Notes: a model not told the origin generated them from the sequence alone. DNA of 48,066 nt from Gammaproteobacteria bacterium (GCA_021324095.1 JAJPJT010000066.1:1-48066), one strand, 5' to 3'. Shown: positions 1 through 9,997, counted from the stretch's first letter. Translations and numbers: made by a program.

Positions 1-1527
1 GGCGTGATCGGCCAGGCCGACGTGCAGGTCCAGCACGTCGCGACGGTAGCGGTGTCAGGCGGGTCGCCCGAGGTGCTGACGCCGGAAGGCCTGTACGTCT
101 ACGAGTTCCGCACCTCGTCTATCGGCAACCGCATCGCCTACACCGCCGCGCCGCCGCCGGGCGACGACAACTGGTGGACGGCCAAACTGTACGTGCAGGA
201 CGCCAAGGCTGGTGCTTCACCGCAGGTGATCGTCGATCCGTCGTCGGTGAAAGGATCATTGCACGGCCTGCAGATGGCATTGCCGCGCTGGTCGCCGGAC
301 GATGCGCGCATCCTCTTCATCGGCGGGCTGATGAGCGACCGCGGCGCAACCGGCGGCGACATCTACAGTGTGCCGGCCTCGGGGGGCACGCCCGTAGACC
401 TGACCGAAGGCTCGAAGGTCACGCCGTCGTGGTACACGTTCCTCGACGGACGCTCGCTGCTGGTCAACCAGATTGCCAGCGGCAAGGTGCAGGTCACCGA
501 ATACACGCTCGAGCGCAACAACGCGCGGCAGACCCGCTTGTGGTTCAGCGTGCCCGGCGTGATCGGCGACGGACGCGCGGCGCTTGCGGTGTCGCTGTCG
601 AGCAAGGCGCCGCGCCGGATCGCGTACGCCGAGAACTCCTTCGAGCATCCGCCCGAAGTTCATTCAGGCCAGCTCGGGACGCAGCCGCCGCCTGCCGTCA
701 CCTCGATCAATGCCGATCTCAAGCCGGAGTGGGGCAAGGCCGAATCGGTGCAATGGAAAAGCGGCGGGTTCGATGTCCAGGGCTGGCTGATGTATCCGGC
801 CAATTTCGATCCGCACAAAACTTACCCGATGATCGTGTATGTGCACGGCGGTCCGTCGTGGGCGAACCTGCCGAGCTGGGGCAACAGCGCTAGCGCCTAT
901 TCCGAATTCGGGTATTTCGTGCTGATGCCGAATCCGCGCGGCAGTTTCGGCGAGGGCGAGAAGTTCGCGCAGGCGATCCGCAATCAGATGGGGTATGGCG
1001 ATCTGGACGACATCCTGGCCGGCGTGGACAAGGTCGAGAAGATGGCGCCCATCGACAACAACCGCCTCGGCATGACGGGTTGGAGCTATGGCGGCTTCAT
1101 GAGCATGTTTGCGCCGACGCGGACCGATCGTTTCAAGGCGGTGGTCGCCGGCGCGGGCCTCTCCGACTGGGAGAGTTATTACGGCGAAAACCAGATCGAC
1201 CAGTGGATGATCCCGTTCTTCGGTGCCTCGCTGTACGACGATCCTGCGGCCTACGCGAAAAGTTCGGCGATCAATTTCATCACGCACACCAGGACCCCGG
1301 CGCTGGTCGTGGTCGGCGAGCGCGATGAGGAATGCCCGGCGCCGCAATCCTTCGAGTACTGGCACGCGTTGAAGACGCTGGGCGTACCGACGACGCTGGT
1401 GGTCTACGCCAACCAGGGCCACCACATCGCCAACCACACCGACCAGGAAGACATCATGCGCCGTTCGCTGGACTGGTTCGGGAAATATCTTTCGGCATCG
1501 GAAGCCGCGTTGAGCCGTTCGCCCTGA
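1..1527 (+). CDS. S9 family peptidase (prolyl oligopeptidase type), 5' truncated by the window edge
   Basis: Serine peptidase that cleaves oligopeptides or dipeptidyl units, probably secreted, as is common for this family in Xanthomonadales. The frame is open from base 1, so the N-terminus and much of the beta-propeller lie outside the window; about 508 codons remain. Roughly the first 240 residues contain propeller-type strands such as PRWSPDDARILFI. The rest is an alpha/beta hydrolase. The HGGP oxyanion motif is at 844-855. The catalytic triad is visible: Ser in GWSYGGF (codon 1084-1086), Asp in GERDE (1324-1326) and His in QGHH (1420-1425). It ends at a TGA followed by repeat-rich DNA, so it is probably the last gene of its unit. 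DPP IV-like versus acylaminoacyl peptidase specificity cannot be decided without the N-terminus. Confidence 0.93.
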   Translation, partial: GVIGQADVQVQHVATVAVSGGSPEVLTPEGLYVYEFRTSSIGNRIAYTAAPPPGDDNWWTAKLYVQDAKAGASPQVIVDPSSVKGSLHGLQMALPRWSPDDARILFIGGLMSDRGATGGDIYSVPASGGTPVDLTEGSKVTPSWYTFLDGRSLLVNQIASGKVQVTEYTLERNNARQTRLWFSVPGVIGDGRAALAVSLSSKAPRRIAYAENSFEHPPEVHSGQLGTQPPPAVTSINADLKPEWGKAESVQWKSGGFDVQGWLMYPANFDPHKTYPMIVYVHGGPSWANLPSWGNSASAYSEFGYFVLMPNPRGSFGEGEKFAQAIRNQMGYGDLDDILAGVDKVEKMAPIDNNRLGMTGWSYGGFMSMFAPTRTDRFKAVVAGAGLSDWESYYGENQIDQWMIPFFGASLYDDPAAYAKSSAINFITHTRTPALVVVGERDEECPAPQSFEYWHALKTLGVPTTLVVYANQGHHIANHTDQEDIMRRSLDWFGKYLSASEAALSRSP

Positions 1528-1582
1528 GGTGTGTATCGAAGGGCGAATGGCCACGACGTTCGGGATTTACCAGTGTTCCATC

Positions 1583-1653
1583 CCGCAAAAAACTTTGCGG
1601 CGTCATTCCGGGGCCCCGTGCCAGCTCCACCGGCGCGGAAAACCCGGAATCCA
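1583..1653. repeat. Hairpin pair: A/T-loop stem plus a GTCATTCCGG...CCGGAATCCA palindromic repeat
   Basis: CCGCAAA/TTTGCGG (1583-1600) is a perfect 7-bp hairpin. Directly after it (1602-1653) is a copy of a dispersed repeat: outer arms ATTCCGGGG and CCCGGAAT, and an inner stem CCGTGCC/GGCGCGG with one T-G mismatch (a wobble if transcribed). Related copies are at 34764-34813, 35154-35204 (inverted) and 38266-38346. The rest of the gap up to 1810 has more short hairpins (GTTGGCA/TGCCAAC near 1731-1748, GCCCG/CGGGC) but no gene I can support. Confidence 0.7.
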
Positions 1654-1770
1654 TTGATATTGCTAATCAACAGCTGGATTGACTCGCACCGTCCATGGCG
1701 CTCGCCCTCTCGGCCGCCTTCGGCGTTCGCGTTGGCAATCCTGCCAACGCAGTCGGCTCGCCCGCTCTGC

Positions 1771-1831
1771 GGGCTCGTCCGGAATGGCGAGTTGTTTCCG
1801 GGACGCCGCGCTAAAACAACTCGCCCTGTGG
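1771..1831 (-). terminator. Long inverted repeat over the 3' end of the radical SAM gene
   Basis: GCGAGTTGTTT on the left pairs with AAACAACTCGC on the right, about 11 bp with a GC-rich loop. The right arm includes the last codons and TAG stop of the minus-strand gene. It could end or stabilise that transcript. There is no long T tract, so intrinsic termination is only a guess. Confidence 0.3.
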
Positions 1832-2896
1832 CGATGATTTGCGTGGCGGCGTGAAGCGCGTGCAATCCAGTTCCAGCGTGCGGGCGCGCGCGAAGCCGTG
1901 CTTTCGGCACGCGACCTCGAAGCGGCGACGAAGCAACTCGGCGAACGGACCTTGGCCGTGCATGCGGGTGCGAAAATCCGAATCGTAATCGCGGCCGCCG
2001 TTCATCTGCCGCACCAGGCTCATCACGTGTTCGGCGCGTTGCGGCACGTGGATAGCGAGCCATTCGCGGAACAGCACCTTCAGTTCCCACGGCAGGCGCA
2101 GCACGGTGTAGCCGGCCATGTTGGCGCCTGCTTCCGCGGCGCGTTCCAGCACGGCTTCCATGTCGCGGTCGTTCAATGCGGGAATGATCGGCGCCACCAG
2201 CACGCCGGCCGGAACTCCGGCCTCGGTGAGCGCACGCACCGCCTGCAAACGCCGATGCGGCGCGGTGGCGCGCGGCTCGAGCTTAGAAGCCAGCCGGTTG
2301 TCCAACGAATTCACCGAGACGAACACCTGCACCAGGTTTTTCCGTGCCAACGGCGCGAGCAAATCGAGATCGCGTTCGATCAGTGCATTCTTGGTGACGA
2401 TCGTGAAAGGGTGCTGGCAGTCGGCAAGGACTTCCAGCGCGGCGCGGGTCAACCGCCATCTCTTTTCGGTCGGCTGGTACGGGTCGGTGTTGCTGCCGAT
2501 GTTGATCGGCTTCGGCACGTAACCCGGTTTCGACAATTCGGTGCGTAGCACTTCGGCGAGATTGGTCTTGGCGCGGATCTTCGTCTCGAAATCGAGCCCC
2601 GGCGAAAGACCGAGATAACTGTGTGATGGACGCGCGAAACAATAGATGCACCCATGCTCGCAACCCCGGTAGGGATTCAACGACTGCTCGAAGGCGATGT
2701 CGGGCGAGTCGTTGCGGGTAATGCCACTGCGCGCGTTTTCTTCGCTCACCTCCGTGCGTGGACGCGGCGCGGCCTCGTCCAGCAGCGCGGTTTGCCAGCC
2801 GTCGTCCTCGGTCTGGTGGCGCACCGTTTCGAAGCGCCCCTCCGGATTCGACGCGGCGCCACGACCCTTGATGCGCGTGGGAGGGATCACATGCAT
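1811..2896 (-). CDS. PA0069-family radical SAM protein (SplB-like, COG1533)
   Basis: Radical SAM enzyme of the uncharacterised PA0069 group, related to spore photoproduct lyase. It binds a 4Fe-4S cluster and S-adenosylmethionine; the substrate is unknown. Counting from the chosen start, the cluster cysteines are C79, C83 and C86 in CEHGCIYC (CX3CX2C). The preceding NPYRGCEHG and the following FARPSH segments are typical of the group. I chose the ATG at 2894-2896 (MHVIPP...) over the upstream one at 2971, because the extra 25 residues are low-complexity and basic while family members begin near the 'IKGRGAASNPEGRF' segment. That gives 361 aa. It is divergent from the M16 peptidase gene across a 261-bp gap. 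A DNA repair or nucleotide-modification role is inference only. Confidence 0.9.
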   Translation of the reverse strand: MHVIPPTRIKGRGAASNPEGRFETVRHQTEDDGWQTALLDEAAPRPRTEVSEENARSGITRNDSPDIAFEQSLNPYRGCEHGCIYCFARPSHSYLGLSPGLDFETKIRAKTNLAEVLRTELSKPGYVPKPINIGSNTDPYQPTEKRWRLTRAALEVLADCQHPFTIVTKNALIERDLDLLAPLARKNLVQVFVSVNSLDNRLASKLEPRATAPHRRLQAVRALTEAGVPAGVLVAPIIPALNDRDMEAVLERAAEAGANMAGYTVLRLPWELKVLFREWLAIHVPQRAEHVMSLVRQMNGGRDYDSDFRTRMHGQGPFAELLRRRFEVACRKHGFARARTLELDCTRFTPPRKSSPQGELF

Positions 2897-3157
2897 CCCG
2901 CCAGCATACGCGCTTCCGTCTCGACGCCTGCGACAAGCCGGATCGCGATCGCGCTCGTTCGTGGATGGCACTGGATACGGGAATTACACTGTCGCTACAT
3001 TGAGCGCCGCATACTTGCGATTGCCCATATCGACCCGCGCACCATACGAAAAGAGGTCGCGAGGCAGGCATCGCTTCAAACCGCGCGTCAACATTGAGAG
3101 TCCCCGCGACTGCGATCGGCTGGTCGTCATCAAGACCCACGGCAAAAGGAATCCACG

Positions 3158-5821
3158 ATGAAAAAATGGCTGATGGCACTGGCTGGCGCTCTGGCCATGG
3201 CGCTGATGATGGGCAGCGCGCTGGCGGCGACGAACGACGCCAACGTCACGCGTGCAACGCTGGACAACGGCTTGCGCGTGGTGATCGTGCGCGACACGCT
3301 GGCGCCGGTCGTCACCACCGAGATGAATTACCTGGTGGGTTCGGACGAAGTGCCGAAGGGTTTTCCGGGCACCGCGCACGCGGTCGAGCACATGATGTTC
3401 CAGGGCAGTCCGGGTCTCAGTAAGGGCCAGCTCCTGGCGATCGCCTCGAACATGGGCGGCAGTTTCAACGCCGACACCACCGAAGGCGTGACCCAATATT
3501 TCTTCACCGTGCCGTCGAGCGACCTCGACGTGGCGCTGCACGTAGCCGCGATCCGCATGCGCGGCGTGGACATGACCGTGGCCGCCTGGCAGAAGGAGCG
3601 TGGTGCGATCGAGCAGGAAGTCTCGCGCGACAATTCGAGCCCGATCTACAAGTTCATCAGCCAGTTGCAGGCGCACATGTTCGCCGGCACGCCGTACGCA
3701 CATACACCGCTGGGTACGCGCCCTTCGTTCGACAAGACCACCGCGGCGGAATTGAAGAAGTTCCACGACACGTGGTACGCGCCCAACAACGCGATCCTGG
3801 TGATCGCGGGCGACGTCGATCCGGCGACGACCCTGCAAAAGATCAGGGGCCTGTTCGGCGACATCCCGCGCAAGACGCTGCCGGCGCGACCCGAGTTCCG
3901 GTTGCAACCGATGCAGGCGAAGACGATCCGCTTGCCCACCGATCTTCCTGTCGGCGTGGTTGCGCTGGCGTGGCGCACACCCGGTCTGCGTGACCAGGAT
4001 TACGCGACGGCCGCGGTGCTGGCGGCTGCCATGTCTTCCAAGCGCGGCAAGCTGTTCGAGATGGGATTGACGGGCAAGGCGCTGTTCGGCGAGTTCGCCG
4101 GCAACTTCATGCCGCGCGCCGGCGTTGCCTTCGCGCTCGCGGGGTTTCCGCGCGGCGGCGATGCGCAAGCCGTGTTGAAGAGCCTCCAAGGCATCATCAG
4201 CGGTGCCGCGACACGAGGCGTACCGGCCGATCTCATCACCGCCGCCAAGAACAAGGCGATCGCCGACCTCGAATACAAGAAGAACTCGGTGCCGGGATTG
4301 GCGAACGCGTGGTCGGAAGCGCTGGCGTTCCGTAACGGCAAGTCGCCGGACGACATCCGCGAAGCCATCGCGGCGGTGACGCCGGAAGACGTCGACGCGC
4401 TGGCCAAACGCATTTTCGATCCAAAGCGTGCGATCACCGCGATCCTGACGCCGACCTCGTCCGGCAAGCCCTCGGCGAGCAAGGGTTTCGGCGGCGCCGA
4501 GAGCTTCGGTGGCGCGCCATCGGGCAGCGTGACGTTGCCTGCATGGGCGCAGGCCGCGTTCGCGAAACTCGAACTTCCAAAGTTCAGCACGAACCCGGCT
4601 TCGTTCACGCTCGCCAACGGCCTGCGCGTGATCGTGCAGCCGGAGTCGGTCAGCAAGACCGTGGAAGTGATCGGCAGGATCGACACCAATCAGGATCTGC
4701 AGGCGCCGAAGGGCCGGGAAGGCGTGGTGGAAGTGCTGGGCTCACTGTTCGACTTCGGCACCACCGGCATGAACCGGCTGCAATTCCAGGCGGCGCTGGA
4801 TGCGATCAGCGCGCACGAAAGCGCGGGGACGAGCTTCTCGCTGGCGGTGCCGGCGGCGAACTTCGCCAAGGGCATGCAGCTTCTGGCGGACAACGAACTG
4901 CATCCGGCGATGCCGGCGCAGGCGTTCGCGGTGATGCAAAGGAACCAGGAAGGCGCGGTCGCGGGCGTGGTCCAGTCGCCTGGGTTCCTCAACGGTCTTC
5001 ATCTGGACCAGGCGCTGTATCCGCCCGGCGACCCCGATCTGCGCCATCCCACCCCGAAGTCGGTGGCGAGCCTGACCCTCGCGGATGTCCAGCATTACTA
5101 CGCCGAGACGTTCCGTCCCGACATGACCACCCTAGTGATCATCGGCGACGTCACGCCGGACGAAGCACACAAGGTCGCCGCAGCCGCATTCGGCGGCTGG
5201 AAGAACCCGGCCACGCCCAGGCCGAATACCCACTACCCGGCGGTGCCCGACAACAAGGCCAGCGAGTTCCACACCCCCGATACCTCGGCCGTGCAGGATT
5301 CGGTGACGCTGGCCGAAACCATTCCGCTGGGCTACAACAGTCCCGAGCGGTACGCCTTGTATCTCGGCAACCAGATCCTGGGCGGCGGGTTCGATGCGCG
5401 CCTGATGCAGGACCTGCGCTCGAACGCGGGGCTGGTTTACGGCGTTTCCAGCAGCGTCAGTTTGCAAAAGCACCGCGGAACCTTCAGCGTCGACTACGGC
5501 TGCGATCCCGACAAGGTCGCCGGCGCCCGCGCGATGGTGGTCCGCGACGTCAAGGGCATGCAGGACGCGGCCGTGACCTCCGCCGAACTGCACGCCGCCA
5601 AGGGCAAGATGTTGCGCTCGCTTGCGCTGGGCCAGTCCAGTTTCGGATCCATCGCGGACAATTTCCTGACACTGGCCATGCAGGGCAAGCCGCTGGACGC
5701 CGATGCCATCGCCGCGAAAAAGTACATGAACATGGCCGCCGCCGACATCCAGAACGTATTCAAACGATACGTGCGTCCGGACGGCTTCGTCACCGCGGTG
5801 AAAGGGCCTGCGCCGAAGTGA
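3158..5821 (+). CDS. M16 family zinc metallopeptidase, secreted, two-domain
   Basis: Insulinase/pitrilysin-type zinc peptidase, 887 aa. A classic signal peptide covers the first 23 residues (basic MKKW, hydrophobic core, cleavage after SALA), so it should act in the periplasm or outside the cell. The inverted zinc motif HxxEH is H74-A-V-E77-H78, and the downstream glutamate ligand is probably E154 in GAIEQEV. The protein has the usual duplicated layout: an active N-terminal half (about 30-450), a glycine/serine-rich linker (KPSASKGFGGAESFGG), then a C-terminal half (about 465-880) lacking HxxEH but keeping the R/Y-containing substrate-side motif (DLRSNAGLVYGVSS). The start has an AAAAGGAA ribosome site 6 nt upstream. 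It is monocistronic. Peptide degradation is likely; the substrate is unknown. Confidence 0.95.
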   Translation: MKKWLMALAGALAMALMMGSALAATNDANVTRATLDNGLRVVIVRDTLAPVVTTEMNYLVGSDEVPKGFPGTAHAVEHMMFQGSPGLSKGQLLAIASNMGGSFNADTTEGVTQYFFTVPSSDLDVALHVAAIRMRGVDMTVAAWQKERGAIEQEVSRDNSSPIYKFISQLQAHMFAGTPYAHTPLGTRPSFDKTTAAELKKFHDTWYAPNNAILVIAGDVDPATTLQKIRGLFGDIPRKTLPARPEFRLQPMQAKTIRLPTDLPVGVVALAWRTPGLRDQDYATAAVLAAAMSSKRGKLFEMGLTGKALFGEFAGNFMPRAGVAFALAGFPRGGDAQAVLKSLQGIISGAATRGVPADLITAAKNKAIADLEYKKNSVPGLANAWSEALAFRNGKSPDDIREAIAAVTPEDVDALAKRIFDPKRAITAILTPTSSGKPSASKGFGGAESFGGAPSGSVTLPAWAQAAFAKLELPKFSTNPASFTLANGLRVIVQPESVSKTVEVIGRIDTNQDLQAPKGREGVVEVLGSLFDFGTTGMNRLQFQAALDAISAHESAGTSFSLAVPAANFAKGMQLLADNELHPAMPAQAFAVMQRNQEGAVAGVVQSPGFLNGLHLDQALYPPGDPDLRHPTPKSVASLTLADVQHYYAETFRPDMTTLVIIGDVTPDEAHKVAAAAFGGWKNPATPRPNTHYPAVPDNKASEFHTPDTSAVQDSVTLAETIPLGYNSPERYALYLGNQILGGGFDARLMQDLRSNAGLVYGVSSSVSLQKHRGTFSVDYGCDPDKVAGARAMVVRDVKGMQDAAVTSAELHAAKGKMLRSLALGQSSFGSIADNFLTLAMQGKPLDADAIAAKKYMNMAAADIQNVFKRYVRPDGFVTAVKGPAPK

Positions 5822-5941
5822 CCGGCGCCGCGATGTGGCATGGGCGGACAGCCGGCGTGTGGCCGTTCCCCTTCCTACCCCCTCGTCGCGCCAGCCGGAG
5901 TCGGCTGCGCTATGATCCTGCCGCGACGCAAGGGGTGATCC

Positions 5942-6199
5942 ATGATCTGGGGTTTGGCACTCGTTTCGCTGGCCGCCTTCCTGCTGGCATTCGCCAGCCA
6001 CTCGCCGGGGTGGATGGGGCTCGGCATCTTCATCGGCTTCATGTGCGGGATCGGCGCGGCGCTGGTCTTCATCGAACGCCACGTGCGCGCGAGTTCGCGT
6101 CCCGAGCACATGACCGAGCGCGAAGTCGAAGCATTGCGCAACACCATGCGCAAACCAGGTGAGCCGCCCCGACAACTGCCGCCCACGCAGTCGGACTGA
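5942..6199 (+). CDS. Small two-TM inner-membrane protein of unknown function
   Basis: 85 aa, not recognised as a named family. Two hydrophobic segments are visible, about residues 3-20 ([16 protein letters not shown]) and 26-46 ([19 protein letters not shown]). A charged cytoplasmic tail rich in E and R follows ([17 protein letters not shown]), ending in a proline-rich tip. The ATG has a good ribosome site (AAGGGG 6 nt upstream) and the codon usage matches its neighbours, which supports a real gene. It sits alone between the M16 peptidase and acs. A possible -10 (TATGAT) lies at about 5910. No function can be proposed. Confidence 0.7.
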   Translation: MIWGLALVSLAAFLLAFASHSPGWMGLGIFIGFMCGIGAALVFIERHVRASSRPEHMTEREVEALRNTMRKPGEPPRQLPPTQSD

Positions 6200-6273
6200 C
6201 ATTCTCTTCACCTCCGCCGGGCGACCGATTTGCTACGCTTGACGTCCTTGTGTGGCTTCGAGGAGAGTCTGCG

Positions 6274-8229
6274 ATGAGCAAGGTGCATCCTGTTCCGTCC
6301 GCTTTCGCCGCCGCCGAACAGATCAAGCCCGACCGGTACGCACGGCTGTATGCGGAATCCATCGCCGATCCCGAAAAGTTCTGGGCCGAAGCCGCGAAGC
6401 GCCTCGAGTGGATCAAGCCGCCCACGCGGATCAAGGATGTGTCGTTCGACGCGAAAGACCTGCACATCCGCTGGTACGCGGATGGCGTTTTGAATCCGAC
6501 CATCAGTTGTCTCGACCGCCAGATCGAAAAGCGCGGCGACAAGACCGCGCTCCTGTTCGAAGGCGACGATCCGAAGATTTCGCGCGCGATCAGTTACCGC
6601 GAACTGCACGCACAGGTGTGCCAGTTCGGCAACGCTCTGAAGCACCTCGGCGTCAAGAAGGGTGATCGCATCGCGATCTACATGCCGATGATTCCCGAAG
6701 CCTGTGTCGCGATGCTCGCCTGTGCGCGCATCGGTGCGATCCATTCGGTGGTGTTCGGCGGATTTTCACCGGACGCGCTGGCCGGGCGGATCGCCGATTC
6801 GCAGTGCAAGCTCGTGATCACGGCCGACGAGGGCGTGCGCGCCAACAAGAAGATCCCGCTCAAGGCCAACGTGGACGAGGCGCTGACCCGCCCCGGCACC
6901 ACCAGTATCGAGACCGTGGTGGTGGTGCGCCGCACCGGCGGCGCCGTCTCGATGCAGTCGCCGCGCGACCGCTGGTGGGATGCGCTGGTGGACGGCCAAT
7001 CCGCCGAGTGCGAACCCGAGCCGATGAATGCGGAAGACCCGTTGTTCATCCTGTACACCTCGGGCAGCACCGGAAAACCGAAAGGGGTGCTGCACACCGT
7101 CGGCGGCTACATGGTGTGGGTGTCGTACACGCACGAGGCGATCTTCGACCTCCGCGAGGACGACATCTACTGGTGCACCGCGGACGTGGGCTGGGTCACC
7201 GGCCACAGCTACATCGTGTACGGGCCGCTTGCGAACGGCGCGACCTCGCTGGTTTTCGAAGGCGTGCCGAACTGGCCCGACGCCTCACGCATCTGGCAGG
7301 TATGCGACAAGCACAAGGTGACGATCCTGTACACCGCACCGACCGCGATCCGCGCGCTGATGCGCGAAGGCGACGAGCCAGTCAGGAAAACCTCGCGTCA
7401 GTCGCTGCGCTTGCTCGGCTCGGTCGGCGAGCCGATCAACCCCGAGGCGTGGGAGTGGTATTTCAATGTGGTCGGCGAGGGCCGCTGTCCGATCGTCGAT
7501 ACGTGGTGGCAGACCGAAACCGGCGGCATCCTCATTTGCCCGCTGCCGGGCTCCACCGGCCTGAAGCCGGGTTCCGCGATGAAGCCTTTTTTCGGGATCA
7601 AGCCCGCAATCCTGGACCCTGACGGCAAGCCGATCGAGGGCGAAGGTTCCGGCAATCTCGTGATCACCGATTCATGGCCCGGCCAGATGCGCACGGTTTA
7701 CGGCGATCACCAGCGCTTCATCGACACCTATTTCAAGATGTATCCCGGCGTGTACACCACCGGCGACGGCGCGCAGCGCGACGGCGACGGCGATTGGAAG
7801 ATCACCGGCCGTGTCGACGACGTGATCAACGTGTCCGGTCATCGGATCGGCACGGCCGAGGTCGAAAGCGCCATGATGGCCGACGAGCGTGTGGCCGAGG
7901 CCGCGGTCGTGGGATGTCCGCACGACATCAAGGGCACCACCATCTATGCCTTCGTGACGCCGAAGGAAGGCGTGACACCCAGCGACGCGCTGAAGAAGGA
8001 ACTCGTCGGCGGGATCCGCGAGCGGATCGGCGCGTTCGCGGCGCCCGAGTACCTGCAATGGGCCGCGGCGCTGCCCAAGACGCGTTCGGCCAAGACCATG
8101 CGCCGGATCCTGCGCAAGATCGCCGAGGCCGGCAACAACGAGGTCGACTTGGCCGCGCTCGGCGACACCTCGACGCTCGCTGACCCGTCGGTCGTGAAGC
8201 GCTTGTACGACGAGCGGGTGCGGCACTGA
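6274..8229 (+). CDS. acs: Acetyl-CoA synthetase
   Basis: AMP-forming acetate-CoA ligase: acetate + ATP + CoA to acetyl-CoA + AMP + PPi, cytoplasmic, for acetate scavenging. From the ATG at 6274 it is 651 aa, the normal length; the upstream in-frame codon at 6250 was rejected because the AGGAGAG ribosome site sits at 6260-6266. The ANL-superfamily core motif [11 protein letters not shown] is at residues 261-271, followed by [10 protein letters not shown] and the hinge region [13 protein letters not shown]. The conserved C-terminal catalytic lysine, which is the acetylation target of Pat/CobB control in enterics, is K607 in the SAKTMRR context. The gene is followed after 20 bp by the phosphopantetheinyl transferase, so the two may share a transcript. 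Confidence 0.97.
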   Translation: MSKVHPVPSAFAAAEQIKPDRYARLYAESIADPEKFWAEAAKRLEWIKPPTRIKDVSFDAKDLHIRWYADGVLNPTISCLDRQIEKRGDKTALLFEGDDPKISRAISYRELHAQVCQFGNALKHLGVKKGDRIAIYMPMIPEACVAMLACARIGAIHSVVFGGFSPDALAGRIADSQCKLVITADEGVRANKKIPLKANVDEALTRPGTTSIETVVVVRRTGGAVSMQSPRDRWWDALVDGQSAECEPEPMNAEDPLFILYTSGSTGKPKGVLHTVGGYMVWVSYTHEAIFDLREDDIYWCTADVGWVTGHSYIVYGPLANGATSLVFEGVPNWPDASRIWQVCDKHKVTILYTAPTAIRALMREGDEPVRKTSRQSLRLLGSVGEPINPEAWEWYFNVVGEGRCPIVDTWWQTETGGILICPLPGSTGLKPGSAMKPFFGIKPAILDPDGKPIEGEGSGNLVITDSWPGQMRTVYGDHQRFIDTYFKMYPGVYTTGDGAQRDGDGDWKITGRVDDVINVSGHRIGTAEVESAMMADERVAEAAVVGCPHDIKGTTIYAFVTPKEGVTPSDALKKELVGGIRERIGAFAAPEYLQWAAALPKTRSAKTMRRILRKIAEAGNNEVDLAALGDTSTLADPSVVKRLYDERVRH

Positions 8230-8249
8230 GCGCGCTACCACAGTTTTCA

Positions 8250-8933
8250 ATGGTGGTTGACCTGAAGTTCGTCGAAGCGGTCCCGGCGGCGGTGGCCTTC
8301 CGCCTCGAAGCCGGTTGCGTGCACCTGTGGCGCATGCGTTATGCATCGGCGCAAAAACGGGCGCCGTTGATCGACCTGCTGGCTGCGTATCTCGGCGTGC
8401 CCGAATCTTCGGTCGCCCTGCGCGACGAAACGCGCGGTAAGCCGCGATTGGCACATCCACGCCGTGGCGCCGGTGCGCAAGCGCTGGAGTTCAACTGGTC
8501 CCACAGCGGCGACTACGCATTGGTCGCGCTGACCCGCGGACTTGAACTTGGCGTCGACATCGAGCGATTCGGCAAGAGCCTTCGCGCGCTGGAAATTGCA
8601 CGCCGGTTTTTCGATGGCAGCGAAGCGGACGCGCTCGCTGCGCTCGGCCCCGACGAACGCGAGCAAGCCTTCATCGGACTGTGGTGCGCCAAGGAAGCGG
8701 TGCTGAAGGCAGTCGGCAAGGGACTTTCATTCGGCCTCGACCGGCTGGTTTTTGCGCGTGGGGACGAGGCGGACTGGCGACTCGTCCGCGCGGATCCGAT
8801 GCTCGGAGACGTGTCGGCGTGGCGGCTTTCCAGCTTCGAAGCCGCACCCGGATATCGCGGCGCGCTCGCGTGGCAAGGCGGACCGGGCCGGATCCTTGCT
8901 TTCGAGTATCCCCACACGCTTCGCTCCGGCTGA
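8250..8933 (+). CDS. 4'-phosphopantetheinyl transferase superfamily protein
   Basis: Sfp-type enzyme that moves the phosphopantetheine arm of CoA to a serine of a carrier protein. 227 aa, typical for the two-domain Sfp/HetI/AcpT type. The magnesium/CoA signatures are G101-V-D103-I-E105 and W145-C-A-K148-E149-A. The NWSHSGDYAL segment matches the substrate-binding 'hxNLSHS' motif of the family. It lies 20 bp after acs, with no obvious own ribosome site. It could activate the aryl-polyene-type ACP at 37942-38214, since such pathways carry or recruit a dedicated transferase; this link is inference. It could equally serve another carrier protein, and the primary ACP is normally served by AcpS. 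Confidence 0.9.
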   Translation: MVVDLKFVEAVPAAVAFRLEAGCVHLWRMRYASAQKRAPLIDLLAAYLGVPESSVALRDETRGKPRLAHPRRGAGAQALEFNWSHSGDYALVALTRGLELGVDIERFGKSLRALEIARRFFDGSEADALAALGPDEREQAFIGLWCAKEAVLKAVGKGLSFGLDRLVFARGDEADWRLVRADPMLGDVSAWRLSSFEAAPGYRGALAWQGGPGRILAFEYPHTLRSG

Positions 8934-8969
8934 ACCCTTCGATGCCCGTCCGGAACTCGGCCGTGACGA

Positions 8970-9070
8970 CGTTGTCTCAGGTTGTGCGGGTAGTCTCCCC
9001 GCCGCCTGTATGCACCACCGTGCGGCAGGCAATGCACTCTCCGGCGCGGATGTCCTCCGCGCCTTTTTTT
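8970..9070 (+). ncRNA. Candidate small RNA: three consecutive hairpins ending in an intrinsic terminator
   Basis: Three stems follow one another on the plus strand: 8986-9002 (GCGGG/CCCGC, 7-nt loop), 9004-9030 (GCCTG/CAGGC closing an inner GCAC/GTGC stem with CACC loop) and 9043-9063 (GGCGCGG/CCGCGCC, loop ATGTCCT), the last followed by seven T (9064-9070). Only 1 and 12 nt separate the stems. Pyrimidine-rich stretches such as TCTCCCC and TCCTCC (anti-Shine-Dalgarno-like) are exposed in or beside loops, reminiscent of the C-rich-loop sRNAs of Xanthomonas. The 5' end is a guess; no convincing promoter was found. The alternative is simply the 3' UTR and terminator of the acs/PPTase unit. The remaining DNA to 9245 has no gene I can see. 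Confidence 0.5.
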
Positions 9071-9245
9071 GGCGCCGGTTCTTGTAAAGCGGCCCTGTCG
9101 GTCGCGCGCATGGCGCGCTCCACAGCGGCAGCACGAGCCGTTTGCATCCGGCTTCGCTGCAGATGATTGCGTCTGGTGCGATCATGATGGTTTCGTCTCG
9201 TCGGTACCGCATTTCGGCGAGTGTGCCTAGAGAGAGGATTCCGCG

Positions 9246-9992
9246 ATGACCCTTCTCAGCGTCAATCTCAACAAGATCGCGGTTTTGCGAAATGCCCGCG
9301 GCGGCGACGAGCCTGACCTGCGCAAGGCCGCCGAGACCTGCATCGCCGCGGGCTGCAACGGGATCACCGTGCACCCGCGCCCGGACCGTCGCCACGTCAC
9401 AGCCGAAGATGTCGCGCTGCTGGCGGAGCTGACGCGCGGCCGCGTCGAGTTCAACATCGAGGGCAATCCGTTTGCGCCAGCGCGCCCCGGCTATCCGGGA
9501 TTCGTCGAGCTGGTGCGGCAGGCGCGTCCCGCGCAAGCCACGCTCGTCCCCGATTCGGAGGGACAAATCACCTCGGATCACGGGTTCGACCTCGTACGCG
9601 ACGTCCCGCGGCTTGCGCCGCTGGTCGACGAACTCAACGCGATCGGCTGTCGCGTCTCGCTCTTCGTCGATGCCGGCACCAACATCGGATTCGAGCAAGC
9701 GCGCGCGATCGGCGTCGCACGTGTCGAGCTTTACACCGGACCGTACGCGCACGCGTTCGCGCGCGGCAATGCCGATGCCGAACTAGCGCGCTGCGTAGCG
9801 ACGGCGGAGCTTGCGGGCGCAGCCGGGCTGGCCGTGAATGCAGGGCACGACCTCAACCAGCAGAATCTGCGAGCGTTCCGCAACGCGATTCCGCAACTCG
9901 CGGAGGTGTCGATCGGGCACGCCCTGATCTGCGAAGCGCTGTACGACGGGCTGGCATCTACTGTCCGACGGTACATGTCAATCCTGGGGTGA
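9246..9992 (+). CDS. pdxJ: Pyridoxine 5'-phosphate synthase
   Basis: Condenses 3-amino-2-oxopropyl phosphate with 1-deoxyxylulose 5-phosphate to pyridoxine 5'-phosphate, the last committed step of DXP-dependent vitamin B6 synthesis. 248 aa, normal length, TIM-barrel type. Recognisable segments in order: [16 protein letters not shown] at the N-terminus, [64 protein letters not shown] and [15 protein letters not shown]. The ATG has an AGAGAGGA ribosome site 7 nt upstream. It converges on the exbD2 end of the TonB operon, and a strong palindrome lies between them. Adjacency of pdxJ to tonB-exbBD1D2 is also known in Xanthomonas. Confidence 0.97.
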   Translation: MTLLSVNLNKIAVLRNARGGDEPDLRKAAETCIAAGCNGITVHPRPDRRHVTAEDVALLAELTRGRVEFNIEGNPFAPARPGYPGFVELVRQARPAQATLVPDSEGQITSDHGFDLVRDVPRLAPLVDELNAIGCRVSLFVDAGTNIGFEQARAIGVARVELYTGPYAHAFARGNADAELARCVATAELAGAAGLAVNAGHDLNQQNLRAFRNAIPQLAEVSIGHALICEALYDGLASTVRRYMSILG

Positions 9993-9997
9993 CGCGC

